A stretch of 51,778 bases of DNA from the NCBI RefSeq assembly GCF_002422095.1, contig NZ_DITB01000128.1, forward strand, positions 1 through 51,778. Reading direction: 5' to 3'. The notes beneath the pieces were generated by a model that did not search any database, had not been told where the DNA came from, and saw only the letters and a list, made by a program, of their open reading frames with translations. This document shows positions 16,670 through 24,924 of this stretch, piece after piece (position 1 is the first letter of the stretch; the number at the start of each line of letters is the position of its first letter). The stretch comes from Flavobacterium sp. UBA6195 (GTDB taxonomy: Bacteria > Bacteroidota > Bacteroidia > Flavobacteriales > Flavobacteriaceae). The position numbers were made by a program, and so were the translations under genes.

Positions 16670-17140
16670 TTACAACTGAATTTGTCTCTCAATTTGTTGT
16701 TCTAAAGAAATATAGGTTTCGGTTCTTGAAACGCCATCAATGGGTTGTATTTTCTTGTTGAGTAATTGCATCAAATGCTCGTTATCTCGACAAATGATTT
16801 TGATTAAAATACTCCAATTCCCGGTCGTATAATGACATTCCAAAACTTCTGGAATCTTTTTCAATTCTTTCACTACTTCTGGATTACTTGACGCTTTTTC
16901 TAAATATATTCCGATAAAAGCCATCGTACTATAACCCAAAACTTTCGTGTCCACAATAAACTTCGAACCTGAAATCACACCCGCTTGTTCTAATTTTCGC
17001 AAACGTTGATGAATCGCAGCACCCGAAATCCCAATTTTATTCGCAATCTGTAAAATAGGTTTGCGAGCATCTTCCATTAAATCGCGAAGAATTTCTTTAT
17101 CGATTCCGTCGATTTCAATTTGTAAGTGATTTATCTTCAT
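16670..17140 (-). CDS. Lrp/AsnC family transcriptional regulator
   Basis: Amino-acid-responsive DNA-binding protein, 156 aa from the ATG at 17140. The winged helix-turn-helix covers about residues 4-64 (IDGIDKEILRDLMEDAR, then IANKIGISGAAIHQRLRKLEQAGVI) and the RAM/AsnC effector domain fills the rest (GIYLEKASSNPEVV, then CHYTTGNWSILIKI). A longer in-frame start is rejected because the promoter box TACGTTTG at 17179-17186 lies within that extension. It is immediately downstream of the saccharopine dehydrogenase family gene on the same strand, with its own promoter, so control of lysine or related amino-acid metabolism is a fair inference. A TTTCAA-N5-TTGAAA dyad (17141-17157) in the leader could be an autoregulatory operator. 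Confidence 0.9.
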   Translation of the reverse strand: MKINHLQIEIDGIDKEILRDLMEDARKPILQIANKIGISGAAIHQRLRKLEQAGVISGSKFIVDTKVLGYSTMAFIGIYLEKASSNPEVVKELKKIPEVLECHYTTGNWSILIKIICRDNEHLMQLLNKKIQPIDGVSRTETYISLEQQIERQIQL

Positions 17141-17178
17141 TTTCAATTTATTTGAAAGTAAAAATACAAAATCAATTT

Positions 17179-17206
17179 CAAACGTAATAAAAAAATCCGA
17201 AACCAA
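17179..17206 (-). promoter_or_regulatory. Promoter of the lrp-type gene (TTG, 17-bp spacer, TACGTTTG)
   Basis: On the minus strand a -33 TTG (17204-17206), a 17-base spacer and a perfect -7 box TACGTTTG (17179-17186) precede the ATG at 17140. The -33 element lies in the loop of the upstream gene's terminator. Confidence 0.65.
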
Positions 17207-17223
17207 TTACGATTTCGGATTTT
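17192..17223 (-). terminator. Terminator of the saccharopine dehydrogenase family gene
   Basis: Perfect 11-bp stem AAAATCCGAAA / TTTCGGATTTT with a 10-base loop. On the minus strand it is followed by TTTTTTTATT. It overlaps the promoter of the next gene. Confidence 0.85.
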
Positions 17224-17243
17224 CTATTTTGAATAATAATTGC

Positions 17244-18614
17244 TTAATTCTTTACATTTAGAGGATTATAACCTAAATACGGAACTTCAATTTCTTTGAA
17301 AATTACACCATAATCTTCTAGTTCTTTTAAGATGGGCTTGTACACTTCTTTAGTAATTGGCAATTGAACTCCAGGAGTTGTAATTTCTTTGTTTAAGATT
17401 TTCAATGTAGCAATAGCAACGGGAAGTCCAACCGTTTTTGCCATAGCTGTATAGGTTTGGTCATCACCAATACAAACCATGGTAGCATCAATTTGTTTTT
17501 TCTCACCATTTAATTCATAGCCAAATTTATGATACATTACAATCATGTCTTTATCATTTGGTTCTAAAGCCCATTTTTCAGCTAAGATTTTTTCTAAAAT
17601 TTGGGCTGGCGTCGCTTTAACTAATCCTACTTTTTTGTTTGGATTGAATAAATCGATTTCTACTAATTTATCCCAAATTATATCGTCTTGATCAATTTTT
17701 TGAATGGCGCGAAGTTTAATTTCCACAGTATCGGTTGGATGATAAGGTAAAAATGAATTTGTAAATTCACGATAGGTCATTTCTTCCGAATTGTCAATCG
17801 TATAAGAATCATCGGTCATGCCTAATTGTACTAAAATATCCCAAGCTCTTGAATACCCCACTCTTCTGATGGTTCCTCGGTAACAAGTTAAAGCGTCATC
17901 TAATCCGTAAACGCTTCTATATTTTAGAGAATCACGATTTGCGTATGCTTCAAATCTTCCGTAACCTTCTACCTCTAAAAATTCAGTTCTTCTAAATAAT
18001 TTTGAATAGGGAATGTATTTGTATTTTCCTTCTTGTATGAATTTTGCAGCTCCGCCTTGTCCAGCCAAAACTACGTTTCTAGGATTCCAAGTAAATTTGT
18101 AATTCCATAAATTAGTATCGCTTTCAGGAGCAACTAATCCACCACAGAACGATTCAAATAAAATGATTTCTCCGCCTTTTTCACGAATTTCATCTAATAC
18201 TTTCATCGCACTCATGTGGTCGATTCCTGGGTCAAGCCCAATTTCGTTCATAAAAACCAAACCGTTTTCTTTAGCAGCAGCGTCTAATTCTTGCATCGCT
18301 GGACTAATATAAGATGCAGTTACCATGTGTTTTTTATAGGTAATACAGTCTTTAGCAACTTCTAAATGCAAATGTGCTGGTAACATAGAAACAACCACAT
18401 CTGCCTTTTGAATTTCTTCTTTTCGTTGCGCTTCATTAAAAATATCAAAAGCAATCGCTCTCGCATTTTTATGATTGTTGGTTTTTTGTTTAGCCAATTC
18501 TTCTGACAAATCGCCAATAGTAAGCTGAAGATTTTGTGCTTCGGAATGGTCTAAAAGGTATTTTATAAGGGATGAAGCAGAACGACCCGCTCCAATGACT
18601 AAAATTTGTCTCAT
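17244..18614 (-). CDS. Saccharopine dehydrogenase family oxidoreductase
   Basis: NAD(P)-dependent enzyme of 456 aa. The N-terminal Rossmann domain starts with VIGAGRSASSL (residues 5-15), and the family signature EIGLDPGIDHMSAM appears near residue 125. The whole length fits the LYS9-like saccharopine reductase/dehydrogenase C-terminal half, which interconverts saccharopine with glutamate and aminoadipate semialdehyde. Bacteroidota use such enzymes in lysine catabolism. The neighbouring Lrp regulator and, elsewhere in the window, a glutaryl-CoA-type dehydrogenase are compatible with this, but the exact substrate is inferred. No lysine-ketoglutarate reductase is visible beside it. It is divergent from the DUF423 gene. 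Confidence 0.88.
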   Translation of the reverse strand: MRQILVIGAGRSASSLIKYLLDHSEAQNLQLTIGDLSEELAKQKTNNHKNARAIAFDIFNEAQRKEEIQKADVVVSMLPAHLHLEVAKDCITYKKHMVTASYISPAMQELDAAAKENGLVFMNEIGLDPGIDHMSAMKVLDEIREKGGEIILFESFCGGLVAPESDTNLWNYKFTWNPRNVVLAGQGGAAKFIQEGKYKYIPYSKLFRRTEFLEVEGYGRFEAYANRDSLKYRSVYGLDDALTCYRGTIRRVGYSRAWDILVQLGMTDDSYTIDNSEEMTYREFTNSFLPYHPTDTVEIKLRAIQKIDQDDIIWDKLVEIDLFNPNKKVGLVKATPAQILEKILAEKWALEPNDKDMIVMYHKFGYELNGEKKQIDATMVCIGDDQTYTAMAKTVGLPVAIATLKILNKEITTPGVQLPITKEVYKPILKELEDYGVIFKEIEVPYLGYNPLNVKN

Positions 18615-18638
18615 TTTGTAAAATCTGAAAATATCACA

Positions 18639-18673
18639 CGAAGATAGTAAAATGTTATATTTGTAAAAACAAA
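18639..18673 (-). promoter_or_regulatory. Probable promoter of the saccharopine dehydrogenase family gene
   Basis: On the minus strand TTTG (18670-18673), a 23-base spacer and TATCTTCG (18639-18646, one mismatch to TAnnTTTG) precede the ATG at 18614. The -33 element lies inside the palindrome ATTTGT-N4-ACAAAT (18659-18674), a plausible operator. Confidence 0.45.
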
Positions 18674-18712
18674 TTCTTCATTTATGTCATAATTTAACAT
18701 AAAAACTTTTGC

Positions 18713-18720
18713 TATCTTTG
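18713..18720 (+). promoter_or_regulatory. -7 promoter box (TATCTTTG) of the DUF423 gene
   Basis: TATCTTTG, a perfect TAnnTTTG box, 17 bases before the ATG at 18738. Confidence 0.6.
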
Positions 18721-18737
18721 GTCTCAAATTTTATAAA

Positions 18738-19124
18738 ATGGACAAGAAAATTCTTTTGGTTGCGGTTATTTTGGGAGTTACAGCAATAATTTTGGGAGCA
18801 TTTGGGGCTCATGGATTAAAAAAAGTACTTTCGGTGGAACAATTGGCAACATTTGAAGTTGGGGTGCGTTATCAAATGTATCATGCTTTGTTTTTACTTT
18901 TTATTGGAACTTTTACTTTTTTAGGAGAGAAAGAACGTTCGATTATTTTTTATTTGACAATAATTGGCGTTTTGTTTTTTTCAGGCTCTATTTATTTTTT
19001 GGCTACAAATACAATTACAAATTTAAAGACAAAATTTTTAGGTCCGATTACACCAATTGGGGGGCTGTTTTTGGTTTCAGCTTGGGGATACTTATTTTAT
19101 GTTATTTTATCTAAAAAACACTAA
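18738..19124 (+). CDS. DUF423 family small membrane protein (YgdD-like)
   Basis: Inner-membrane protein of 128 aa with four hydrophobic helices (about residues 4-24, 46-62, 70-88, 105-124). The family signature GAFGAHGLKK (residues 21-30) follows helix 1, and a GPITPIGGLFLVSAW stretch occurs in the last helix. Homologues such as E. coli YgdD have no firm function. It is a single gene with its own promoter, divergent from the saccharopine dehydrogenase family gene. Confidence 0.88.
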   Translation: MDKKILLVAVILGVTAIILGAFGAHGLKKVLSVEQLATFEVGVRYQMYHALFLLFIGTFTFLGEKERSIIFYLTIIGVLFFSGSIYFLATNTITNLKTKFLGPITPIGGLFLVSAWGYLFYVILSKKH

Positions 19125-19152
19125 ATTAAAAGGATATCTCAAATTTAATTTA

Positions 19153-19160
19153 TAATTTTG
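19153..19160 (+). promoter_or_regulatory. -7 promoter box (TAATTTTG) of pckA
   Basis: TAATTTTG, a perfect TAnnTTTG box, 34 bases before the pckA ATG. Confidence 0.55.
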
Positions 19161-19194
19161 CACTTTATTTATAAACACAACAAAACCTAATTTT

Positions 19195-20820
19195 ATGGAT
19201 ACGAATGCTCAAACTACGAAATCGATTTCGTTAGAAAAATACGGAATCGTTAATGTGTCAGAAATCATATACAATCCTTCATACGATTATTTATATAATG
19301 AAGAATTAAACCCAGCTTTAGAAGGTTTTGAAAGAGGTCAGTTGTCAGAACTTGGAGCGGTAAACGTAATGACTGGTGAATTCACAGGTCGTTCTCCTAA
19401 AGACAAATATATTGTTAAAGATAGCGTTACAGAAAACACGATTTGGTGGAATTCTGATAAAGCAGCTAACGATAACAAACCAATTTCTCAAGATACTTGG
19501 AATGCTTTAAAAGAAACTACGGTAAAGCAATTATCAAATAAAAAATTATACGTTGTTGACGCTTTTTGTGGAGCAAACGAAAACACTAGACTGAAAGTTC
19601 GTTTCATCATGGAAGTAGCATGGCAAGCACACTTTGTAAAAAACATGTTCATCCGTCCAACAGAAGCAGAATTAGATAACTTTGGTGAGCCTGATTTCGT
19701 AGTAATGAATGGTTCAAAAACAAGTTTTAAAGATTACGCAGCTCACGGATTAAATTCTGAAGTATATGTGGCATTTAACTTAACTGAAAAAATCCAATTA
19801 ATTGGAGGAACTTGGTACGGTGGTGAAATGAAAAAAGGATTGTTCTCTATGATGAACTATTACTTACCATTACAAGGAATTGCTTCTATGCACTGTTCGG
19901 CTAATAAAGGAAAAGATGGCGATGTTGCTGTTTTCTTTGGATTATCAGGAACAGGAAAAACTACATTATCAACAGATCCAAAACGTGAATTAATAGGAGA
20001 CGACGAACACGGATGGGATAATGATGGTGTTTTCAACTTTGAAGGTGGATGTTATGCTAAAACTATCGATTTAAGTGCAGCAAACGAACCAGATATCTTT
20101 GGAGCTATCAAAAGAGATGCGTTGTTAGAAAATGTAACCGTTGATGCTAACGGAAAAATTGATTTCAAAGATGGTTCAGTGACACAAAATACACGTGTTT
20201 CTTATCCAATTTATCATATTGAAAATATTGTAAGACCCGTTTCTAAAGCAGGTCACGCTACTAAAGTTATTTTCTTAACGGCAGATGCATTCGGAGTAAT
20301 GCCGCCAGTTTCTAAACTAACTCCAGAGCAAACTAAATATTACTTCTTATCAGGATTTACAGCTAAATTAGCCGGAACTGAAAGAGGAGTAACACAACCA
20401 GAACCAACATTCTCAGCTTGTTTCGGAAAAGCATTCTTATCATTACACCCAACAAAATACGGTGAAGAATTAGTTAAGAAAATGGAGCAACACAATGCTA
20501 CAGCTTATATGGTTAACACAGGTTGGAACGGAACAGGAAAACGTATTTCAATTAAAGATACTCGCGCAATTATCGATGCTATTTTAGATGGTTCTATCGA
20601 AAATGCAGAAACGAAAACAGTTCCAGTATTTAATTTTGTAGTGCCTACTGCTTTACCAAATGTAGATACTAACATTTTAGATCCAAGAAATACCTATGCT
20701 GATGCAGCTGAATGGCAAACAAAAGCAGAAGATTTAGCTTCAAGATTCATCAAAAACTTCGTTCAATATACAGACAACGAAGAAGGAAAATCATTAGTGG
20801 CAGCTGGTCCTCAATTGTAA
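19195..20820 (+). CDS. pckA: Phosphoenolpyruvate carboxykinase (ATP)
   Basis: Converts oxaloacetate and ATP to phosphoenolpyruvate, CO2 and ADP, the entry step of gluconeogenesis; it can run in reverse in anaerobes. The protein is 541 aa, the normal length. The kinase-1a P-loop GLSGTGKTT starts at residue 249, the metal and phosphate site GDDEHGWD follows, and FTGRSPKDKYIV and YPIYHIENIV are family segments. It is a single gene between its own promoter box and a strong terminator. Its codons are noticeably cleaner than those of its neighbours, in keeping with high expression. Very confident. Confidence 0.97.
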   Translation: MDTNAQTTKSISLEKYGIVNVSEIIYNPSYDYLYNEELNPALEGFERGQLSELGAVNVMTGEFTGRSPKDKYIVKDSVTENTIWWNSDKAANDNKPISQDTWNALKETTVKQLSNKKLYVVDAFCGANENTRLKVRFIMEVAWQAHFVKNMFIRPTEAELDNFGEPDFVVMNGSKTSFKDYAAHGLNSEVYVAFNLTEKIQLIGGTWYGGEMKKGLFSMMNYYLPLQGIASMHCSANKGKDGDVAVFFGLSGTGKTTLSTDPKRELIGDDEHGWDNDGVFNFEGGCYAKTIDLSAANEPDIFGAIKRDALLENVTVDANGKIDFKDGSVTQNTRVSYPIYHIENIVRPVSKAGHATKVIFLTADAFGVMPPVSKLTPEQTKYYFLSGFTAKLAGTERGVTQPEPTFSACFGKAFLSLHPTKYGEELVKKMEQHNATAYMVNTGWNGTGKRISIKDTRAIIDAILDGSIENAETKTVPVFNFVVPTALPNVDTNILDPRNTYADAAEWQTKAEDLASRFIKNFVQYTDNEEGKSLVAAGPQL

Positions 20821-20840
20821 TATTAAGAAAATTTATATAC

Positions 20841-20871
20841 AAAAAAGTCCCGAAATTTTCGGGACTTTTTT
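20841..20871 (+). terminator. Terminator of pckA
   Basis: A long stem AAAAAAGTCCCGAA / TTCGGGACTTTTTT with a very short loop, ending in a T run, 20 bases after the stop. Confidence 0.88.
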
Positions 20872-20892
20872 ATTGGTATTAATCAAACAAAA

Positions 20893-20918
20893 AACCCAAA
20901 CTCTTTCGAATTTGGGTT
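20893..20918 (-). terminator. Terminator of DUF4271-hemD
   Basis: Stem AACCCAAA / TTTGGGTT with a 10-base loop, followed on the minus strand by TTTTGTTTG. Confidence 0.7.
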
Positions 20919-20938
20919 CTATATATTTTTGCTTGTTT

Positions 20939-21697
20939 TTATTTTCCTTTGTTAGCTTCAGCTACATATTTTTCTAAAGCTCCTGTCATAGATGGAGTTC
21001 CAGGACTTGGAGCCATGATGTCAACACGTAAACCGTGTTCTAAAGCTTCTTTTTTAGTAGTTTCGCCAAAAACAGCAATTCTAGTGTTGTTTTGTTGAAA
21101 ATCAGGGAAGTTTTTAAATAACGATTTAATTCCTGTTGGACTAAAAAACGCTAAAATGTCGTAATAAACATCTTTCAAGTCTGATAAATCACTCATTACC
21201 GTTCTGTAGAAAATTCCTTGTTTCCATTCTACTTTTAAACCATCTAATGTTTGTGGAACATCGGCGTTTAATTGGTCGGTATTTGGTAATAAGAATTTTT
21301 CGTCTTTATATTTTTTAATTAGCGGAGCTAAATCAGCGAAGTCTTTTTGACCCACATAAATTTTTCTCTTTCTATATACTACATAACGTTGTAAGTAAAA
21401 AGCAACCGCTTCAGACTGACAGAAATATTTTAAATCTTCTGGCACTTTGTAGCGCATTTCTTCAGCCACTCTAAAAAAGTGATCTACAGCATTTCTACTT
21501 GTTAATATGATAGCAGTATAATTATTTAAGTCGATTTTTTGAGCGCGAACTTCTTTAGCCGGAACACCTTCTACATGGATGAAAGGTCGAAAATCAACCT
21601 TTACTTTCAGTTTATTTTGAAGCTCAAAATAAGGAGAATTTTCTACTTTAGGCTCTGGTTGTGAAACTAATATTGTTTTCACTTTCAAATTTGACAT
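20939..21697 (-). CDS. hemD: Uroporphyrinogen-III synthase
   Basis: Closes hydroxymethylbilane to uroporphyrinogen III in heme synthesis. The protein is 252 aa from the ATG at 21697 (MSNLKVKTILVSQPEPK). It has the two-lobed HemD fold, with the conserved ILTSRNAVDHFF near residue 70, FFSPTGIKSLFKNFP near 170 and the C-terminal AVFGETTKKEALEHGL segment. HemD sequences are poorly conserved, so the call rests on these landmarks. A TTG start 27 bases upstream would overlap the DUF4271 gene by 19 bases; the ATG is preferred. It is 8 bases downstream of DUF4271, a pairing seen in Flavobacteriia. Confidence 0.88.
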   Translation of the reverse strand: MSNLKVKTILVSQPEPKVENSPYFELQNKLKVKVDFRPFIHVEGVPAKEVRAQKIDLNNYTAIILTSRNAVDHFFRVAEEMRYKVPEDLKYFCQSEAVAFYLQRYVVYRKRKIYVGQKDFADLAPLIKKYKDEKFLLPNTDQLNADVPQTLDGLKVEWKQGIFYRTVMSDLSDLKDVYYDILAFFSPTGIKSLFKNFPDFQQNNTRIAVFGETTKKEALEHGLRVDIMAPSPGTPSMTGALEKYVAEANKGK

Positions 21698-21705
21698 ATT
21701 TCTCT

Positions 21706-22371
21706 CTAATTTTTTGTAAACCAATTATAAATAAAATAGTAAGGTGCTATTTCAAGGGTGCAAAGATATAAAATAAAATAAAATATTTTACGTAATAGTA
21801 AATTTTGATACAATTTCAATGCAACCAAGTAAGTAGTGATGTTTATGGTGATTAGGGTAATCAACAATGTCCAAAAAAACCAATCCGAATCAAACGAATT
21901 GTAGAATAAAATGATATTAACAGGTAACAAAATTAATCCAAAATAAGCCCTGTAATTGACTTTCAGTAAGTTAAATTGCTCGTTAAACTCTTCAATTTTA
22001 AATGCTGTTGCAATAATTTTTTCAATTAAGAATTTAGAAAGGATAAAAACACTCAAAAAAGTAAAGATTTGGATGTAAACAATCAAATCGGTTTTTTCAG
22101 CTCTATTAAATTGATTTAAAACCAATAGCGTAAAAAATGAAAACGAAATCAGTTGCAATACAAACATCGAAATGGTAAAACCACTCATCAAGTTACTACT
22201 ATCGCGATAAATTTTAGTGTATTTGTCGGAGTATGCCAATCGAACAAACTCGTTAAATCGAACAGATGATATAGTTTTATTAATAGCAATTATAGCCACG
22301 CAAATTATAAACAAGATGGTTGCCCAATCTTTGCTTTCGATGATTCTGTCGTGTAATTGAATTGCTAACAT
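21706..22371 (-). CDS. DUF4271 integral membrane protein
   Basis: Inner-membrane protein of 221 aa with about six hydrophobic helices and no catalytic motif that I can see. The length, helix spacing and position directly upstream of hemD match DUF4271, a Bacteroidota family of unknown function. The only plausible start is the ATG at 22371. The nearest promoter box (22380-22387) ends 9 bases upstream of that ATG, which implies an extremely short leader. Confidence 0.78.
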   Translation of the reverse strand: MLAIQLHDRIIESKDWATILFIICVAIIAINKTISSVRFNEFVRLAYSDKYTKIYRDSSNLMSGFTISMFVLQLISFSFFTLLVLNQFNRAEKTDLIVYIQIFTFLSVFILSKFLIEKIIATAFKIEEFNEQFNLLKVNYRAYFGLILLPVNIILFYNSFDSDWFFWTLLITLITINITTYLVALKLYQNLLLRKIFYFILYLCTLEIAPYYFIYNWFTKN

Positions 22372-22379
22372 AATTGGCG

Positions 22380-22387
22380 CAAAATTA
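22380..22387 (-). promoter_or_regulatory. -7 promoter box (TAATTTTG) of DUF4271-hemD, unusually close to the start codon
   Basis: The minus strand reads TAATTTTG with only eight bases between the box and the ATG at 22371, so the transcript would have a leader of a few bases or none. Confidence 0.45.
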
Positions 22388-22429
22388 CAAAAAATAGTGT
22401 CACTTTCATTATTATAAAATTATTAAGAA

Positions 22430-22456
22430 TTGTCAGCTAGAAATACCTTATTTTTG
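22430..22456 (+). promoter_or_regulatory. Promoter of the glycosyltransferase-pyrC operon (TTG, 16-bp spacer, TATTTTTG)
   Basis: TTG at 22430-22432, a 16-base spacer and a perfect -7 box TATTTTTG at 22449-22456. The ATG follows 23 bases later. Confidence 0.6.
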
Positions 22457-22478
22457 CAACTGAAATACAAGTTTTTTT

Positions 22479-23201
22479 ATGGCTCAGGGTATTGTTGTAA
22501 TTCCAACATTTAACGAAATTGAAAATATTGAAGCAATTGTAAAGGCAGTTTTGTCTTTGCCTACTTCTTTTCATGTTTTAATTGTAGATGACAATTCGCC
22601 TGATGGTACACCGGCAAAAGTGAAAGAAATGCAAGAAGAATTTCCAACACGATTGCATCTAAAAGTACGTATGAAAAAATCGGGTTTAGGTACGGCTTAT
22701 GTGGCGGGGTTTAAATGGGCGCTTTCTCATGGATATGATTATATTTTTGAAATGGATGCCGATTTTTCTCACAATCCAAATGATTTAGAAAAGTTGTTAG
22801 TTGCTTGTGAAAATGGTGCAGATGTTGCCATTGGTTCCCGATATTCTAACGGAGTTAATGTGGTAAATTGGCCTTTGAGTCGTGTTTTACTATCTTATTT
22901 TGCTTCCGTTTACGTTCGAATGATAACAGGTATGAAAATTGCAGATGCTACTGCAGGATTCAAATGTTACAGAAGACAAGTTTTAGAAGCTATCAATTTG
23001 GATCAAATAAAATTTGTGGGTTATGCGTTTCAGATTGAAATGAAATATCGCGCTTTCGTAAAGAATTTTAAAATTGTTGAAGTGCCTATCATTTTTACCG
23101 ATAGAACAAAAGGACAATCAAAAATGAGTGGAGGAATTATCCGCGAAGCCGTAGTAGGAGTAATAATGTTGAGGTTAAGAAAAATATTTAATAGAATATA
23201 A
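22479..23201 (+). CDS. Polyprenol monophosphomannose synthase (GT2 family)
   Basis: Family 2 glycosyltransferase of 240 aa resembling DPM1: it would transfer mannose from GDP-mannose to a polyprenyl phosphate at the inner face of the membrane. The GT-A fold starts with VVIPTFNEIENI, the nucleotide site has VDDNSPDGTP, and the metal-binding DxD appears as MDADFSHNP. The GLGTAYVAGFKWA segment is characteristic of dolichol-phosphate-mannose synthases. No transmembrane anchor is present. The sugar specificity is inferred from the family. It is the first of three genes joined by one-base TAATG overlaps with pyrC and a lipoprotein gene. Confidence 0.88.
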   Translation: MAQGIVVIPTFNEIENIEAIVKAVLSLPTSFHVLIVDDNSPDGTPAKVKEMQEEFPTRLHLKVRMKKSGLGTAYVAGFKWALSHGYDYIFEMDADFSHNPNDLEKLLVACENGADVAIGSRYSNGVNVVNWPLSRVLLSYFASVYVRMITGMKIADATAGFKCYRRQVLEAINLDQIKFVGYAFQIEMKYRAFVKNFKIVEVPIIFTDRTKGQSKMSGGIIREAVVGVIMLRLRKIFNRI

Positions 23202-24547
23202 TGAGTACTGTTTTAATTCGAAATGCCAAAATTGTTAATGAAGGAGCTATTTTTGAGGGTGATATTTTAATTGAAAATGAATTCATTAAGGAAATTGCGG
23301 AGAAAATTAGTCCAAAATCATCTGACTGTGTTATTATTGATGCAGAAGGGAGTTATGTGATTCCCGGAGCTATTGACGATCAAGTGCATTTTAGAGAGCC
23401 AGGGCTTACTCATAAAGGAAATATTGAAACAGAAAGTAGAGCTGCAGTTGCTGGCGGAATCACGTCATTTATAGAGCAACCAAATACAGTTCCAAATGCC
23501 GTTACGCAAGAACTTTTAGAAGATAAATATCAAATTGCAGCTAAAACATCATATGCGAATTATTCGTTTATGATGGGAGGAACCAATGACAATCTGGAAG
23601 AAGTTTTAAAAACCAATCCAAGAAATGTTGCCGGAATTAAATTGTTTTTGGGTTCTTCAACTGGAAATATGTTGGTAGATAATCCAGAAGTTTTAGAAAA
23701 GATTTTCTCCTCAACTAAAATGTTAATTGCGGTTCATTGTGAAGATGAAGCAACTATTAAAGCCAACATCCAAAAATATAAAGAAGAATTTGGTGATGAT
23801 ATTCCAATGAAATACCATCATTTGATAAGAAGCGAAGAAGCTTGCTATTTATCATCTTCTAGAGCTATTGAATTGGCTAAGAAAACGGGTGCTAGACTAC
23901 ACGTTTTTCACTTATCTACAGCTAAGGAAATGGAATTGTTTACAAATAAGATTCCTTTAGAGCAAAAACAAATTACAGCTGAGGTTTGTTTACATCATTT
24001 ATGGTTTACAGATGCCGATTATGAAACAAAGGGCGCTTTAATTAAATGGAATCCAGCTGTGAAAACCCAAGCCGATAAGGATGTTTTATGGAAAGCCTTA
24101 TTAGACGATAGAATTGATGTTATTGCAACCGATCATGCTCCTCATACTCTCGAAGAGAAAAGCAATCCTTATTTAACTTGTCCTTCAGGTGGGCCGCTAG
24201 TTCAGCACGCTGTTGTAGCCATGTTTGAAGCACATCATCAAGGAAAAATTTCGGTAGAGCGAATTGTTGAAAAAATGTGTCATAACCCAGCTAAAATCTT
24301 CAAAATTGAAAAACGCGGTTTTATACGTGAAGGATATTTCGCTGATTTAGCCATAGTTAACACACATTTACCATGGAATGTTAAAAAGGAAAATATTTTG
24401 TACAAATGCGGTTGGTCGCCATTTGAAGGTTACAATTTTAAATCAAGAATTACTCATACTTTTGTCAATGGTAAATTAGTATATCACAATGGAAAAGTAA
24501 AAGAGGTAAAAGTAGGTCAGCGTTTATTATTTGAAAGAGAAGCTTAA
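23201..24547 (+). CDS. pyrC: Dihydroorotase
   Basis: Zinc amidohydrolase making dihydroorotate from carbamoyl-aspartate in pyrimidine synthesis. The protein is 448 aa of the class I (long) type. The metal motif reads DDQVHFREPG at residues 59-68, where most families have DxHVHxR: Gln61 replaces the first zinc histidine. I recall this same substitution in Bacteroidota dihydroorotases, so it is probably normal for the clade. Later ligands are seen in AVHCEDEATI, LHVFHLSTAKE and IATDHAPHT. The start overlaps the previous stop by one base. An allantoinase is less likely because of the ADHAPH context and the clade. Confidence 0.92.
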   Translation: MSTVLIRNAKIVNEGAIFEGDILIENEFIKEIAEKISPKSSDCVIIDAEGSYVIPGAIDDQVHFREPGLTHKGNIETESRAAVAGGITSFIEQPNTVPNAVTQELLEDKYQIAAKTSYANYSFMMGGTNDNLEEVLKTNPRNVAGIKLFLGSSTGNMLVDNPEVLEKIFSSTKMLIAVHCEDEATIKANIQKYKEEFGDDIPMKYHHLIRSEEACYLSSSRAIELAKKTGARLHVFHLSTAKEMELFTNKIPLEQKQITAEVCLHHLWFTDADYETKGALIKWNPAVKTQADKDVLWKALLDDRIDVIATDHAPHTLEEKSNPYLTCPSGGPLVQHAVVAMFEAHHQGKISVERIVEKMCHNPAKIFKIEKRGFIREGYFADLAIVNTHLPWNVKKENILYKCGWSPFEGYNFKSRITHTFVNGKLVYHNGKVKEVKVGQRLLFEREA

Positions 24548-24924
24548 TGAAACAACTATTTTATTTATTGTTTATTGTAACTGCGATTTCCTGTTCAAAA
24601 AATCCGGTTAAAAAGCCCGAGCGTCTTTTAGAAGAAGAGGTAATGGTAGATATTATCTATGATGTTTCGTTATTGCAAGCCATTGAAGGAGCCTACCCAA
24701 ATAAACTCATTGAACAGAACATAAAACCTAATCAATTTATTTTTGAAAAATACCAAATTGATAGTGTTACGTACAAGGAAAACCAATTATATTACGCTGC
24801 AGATTCTCGTGTTTACAAAAGAATTTATAAAAAAGTATCTGAACGACTCGACCAAAACATACAAAAAGCAGGAAAGGTTATAAATGACCCTGTAAAAAAC
24901 AACGTTATTGAAGTTTCAGAATAG
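24547..24924 (+). CDS. DUF4296 lipoprotein
   Basis: Small exported lipoprotein of 125 aa. The signal peptide ends in the lipobox AISC with Cys16. The +2 region (SKNPVKK) is basic, without the acidic surface-export signal, so it probably stays on the periplasmic side. The rest is helical and charged and fits DUF4296, a Bacteroidota family of unknown function. It is coupled to pyrC by TAATG. Its last 20 bases overlap the convergent epimerase gene. Confidence 0.8.
   Translation: MKQLFYLLFIVTAISCSKNPVKKPERLLEEEVMVDIIYDVSLLQAIEGAYPNKLIEQNIKPNQFIFEKYQIDSVTYKENQLYYAADSRVYKRIYKKVSERLDQNIQKAGKVINDPVKNNVIEVSE

Noticed and set aside
16670..17206. Longer Lrp-type protein starting at 17206
   Set aside because: The extension would cover its own promoter and the upstream terminator, and its residues do not match the family.
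23375..23405. Broken metal site in dihydroorotase (Gln61 for His)
   Set aside because: I recall the same DDQVHFREPG motif in Bacteroidota dihydroorotases, so it is a clade feature and not damage.
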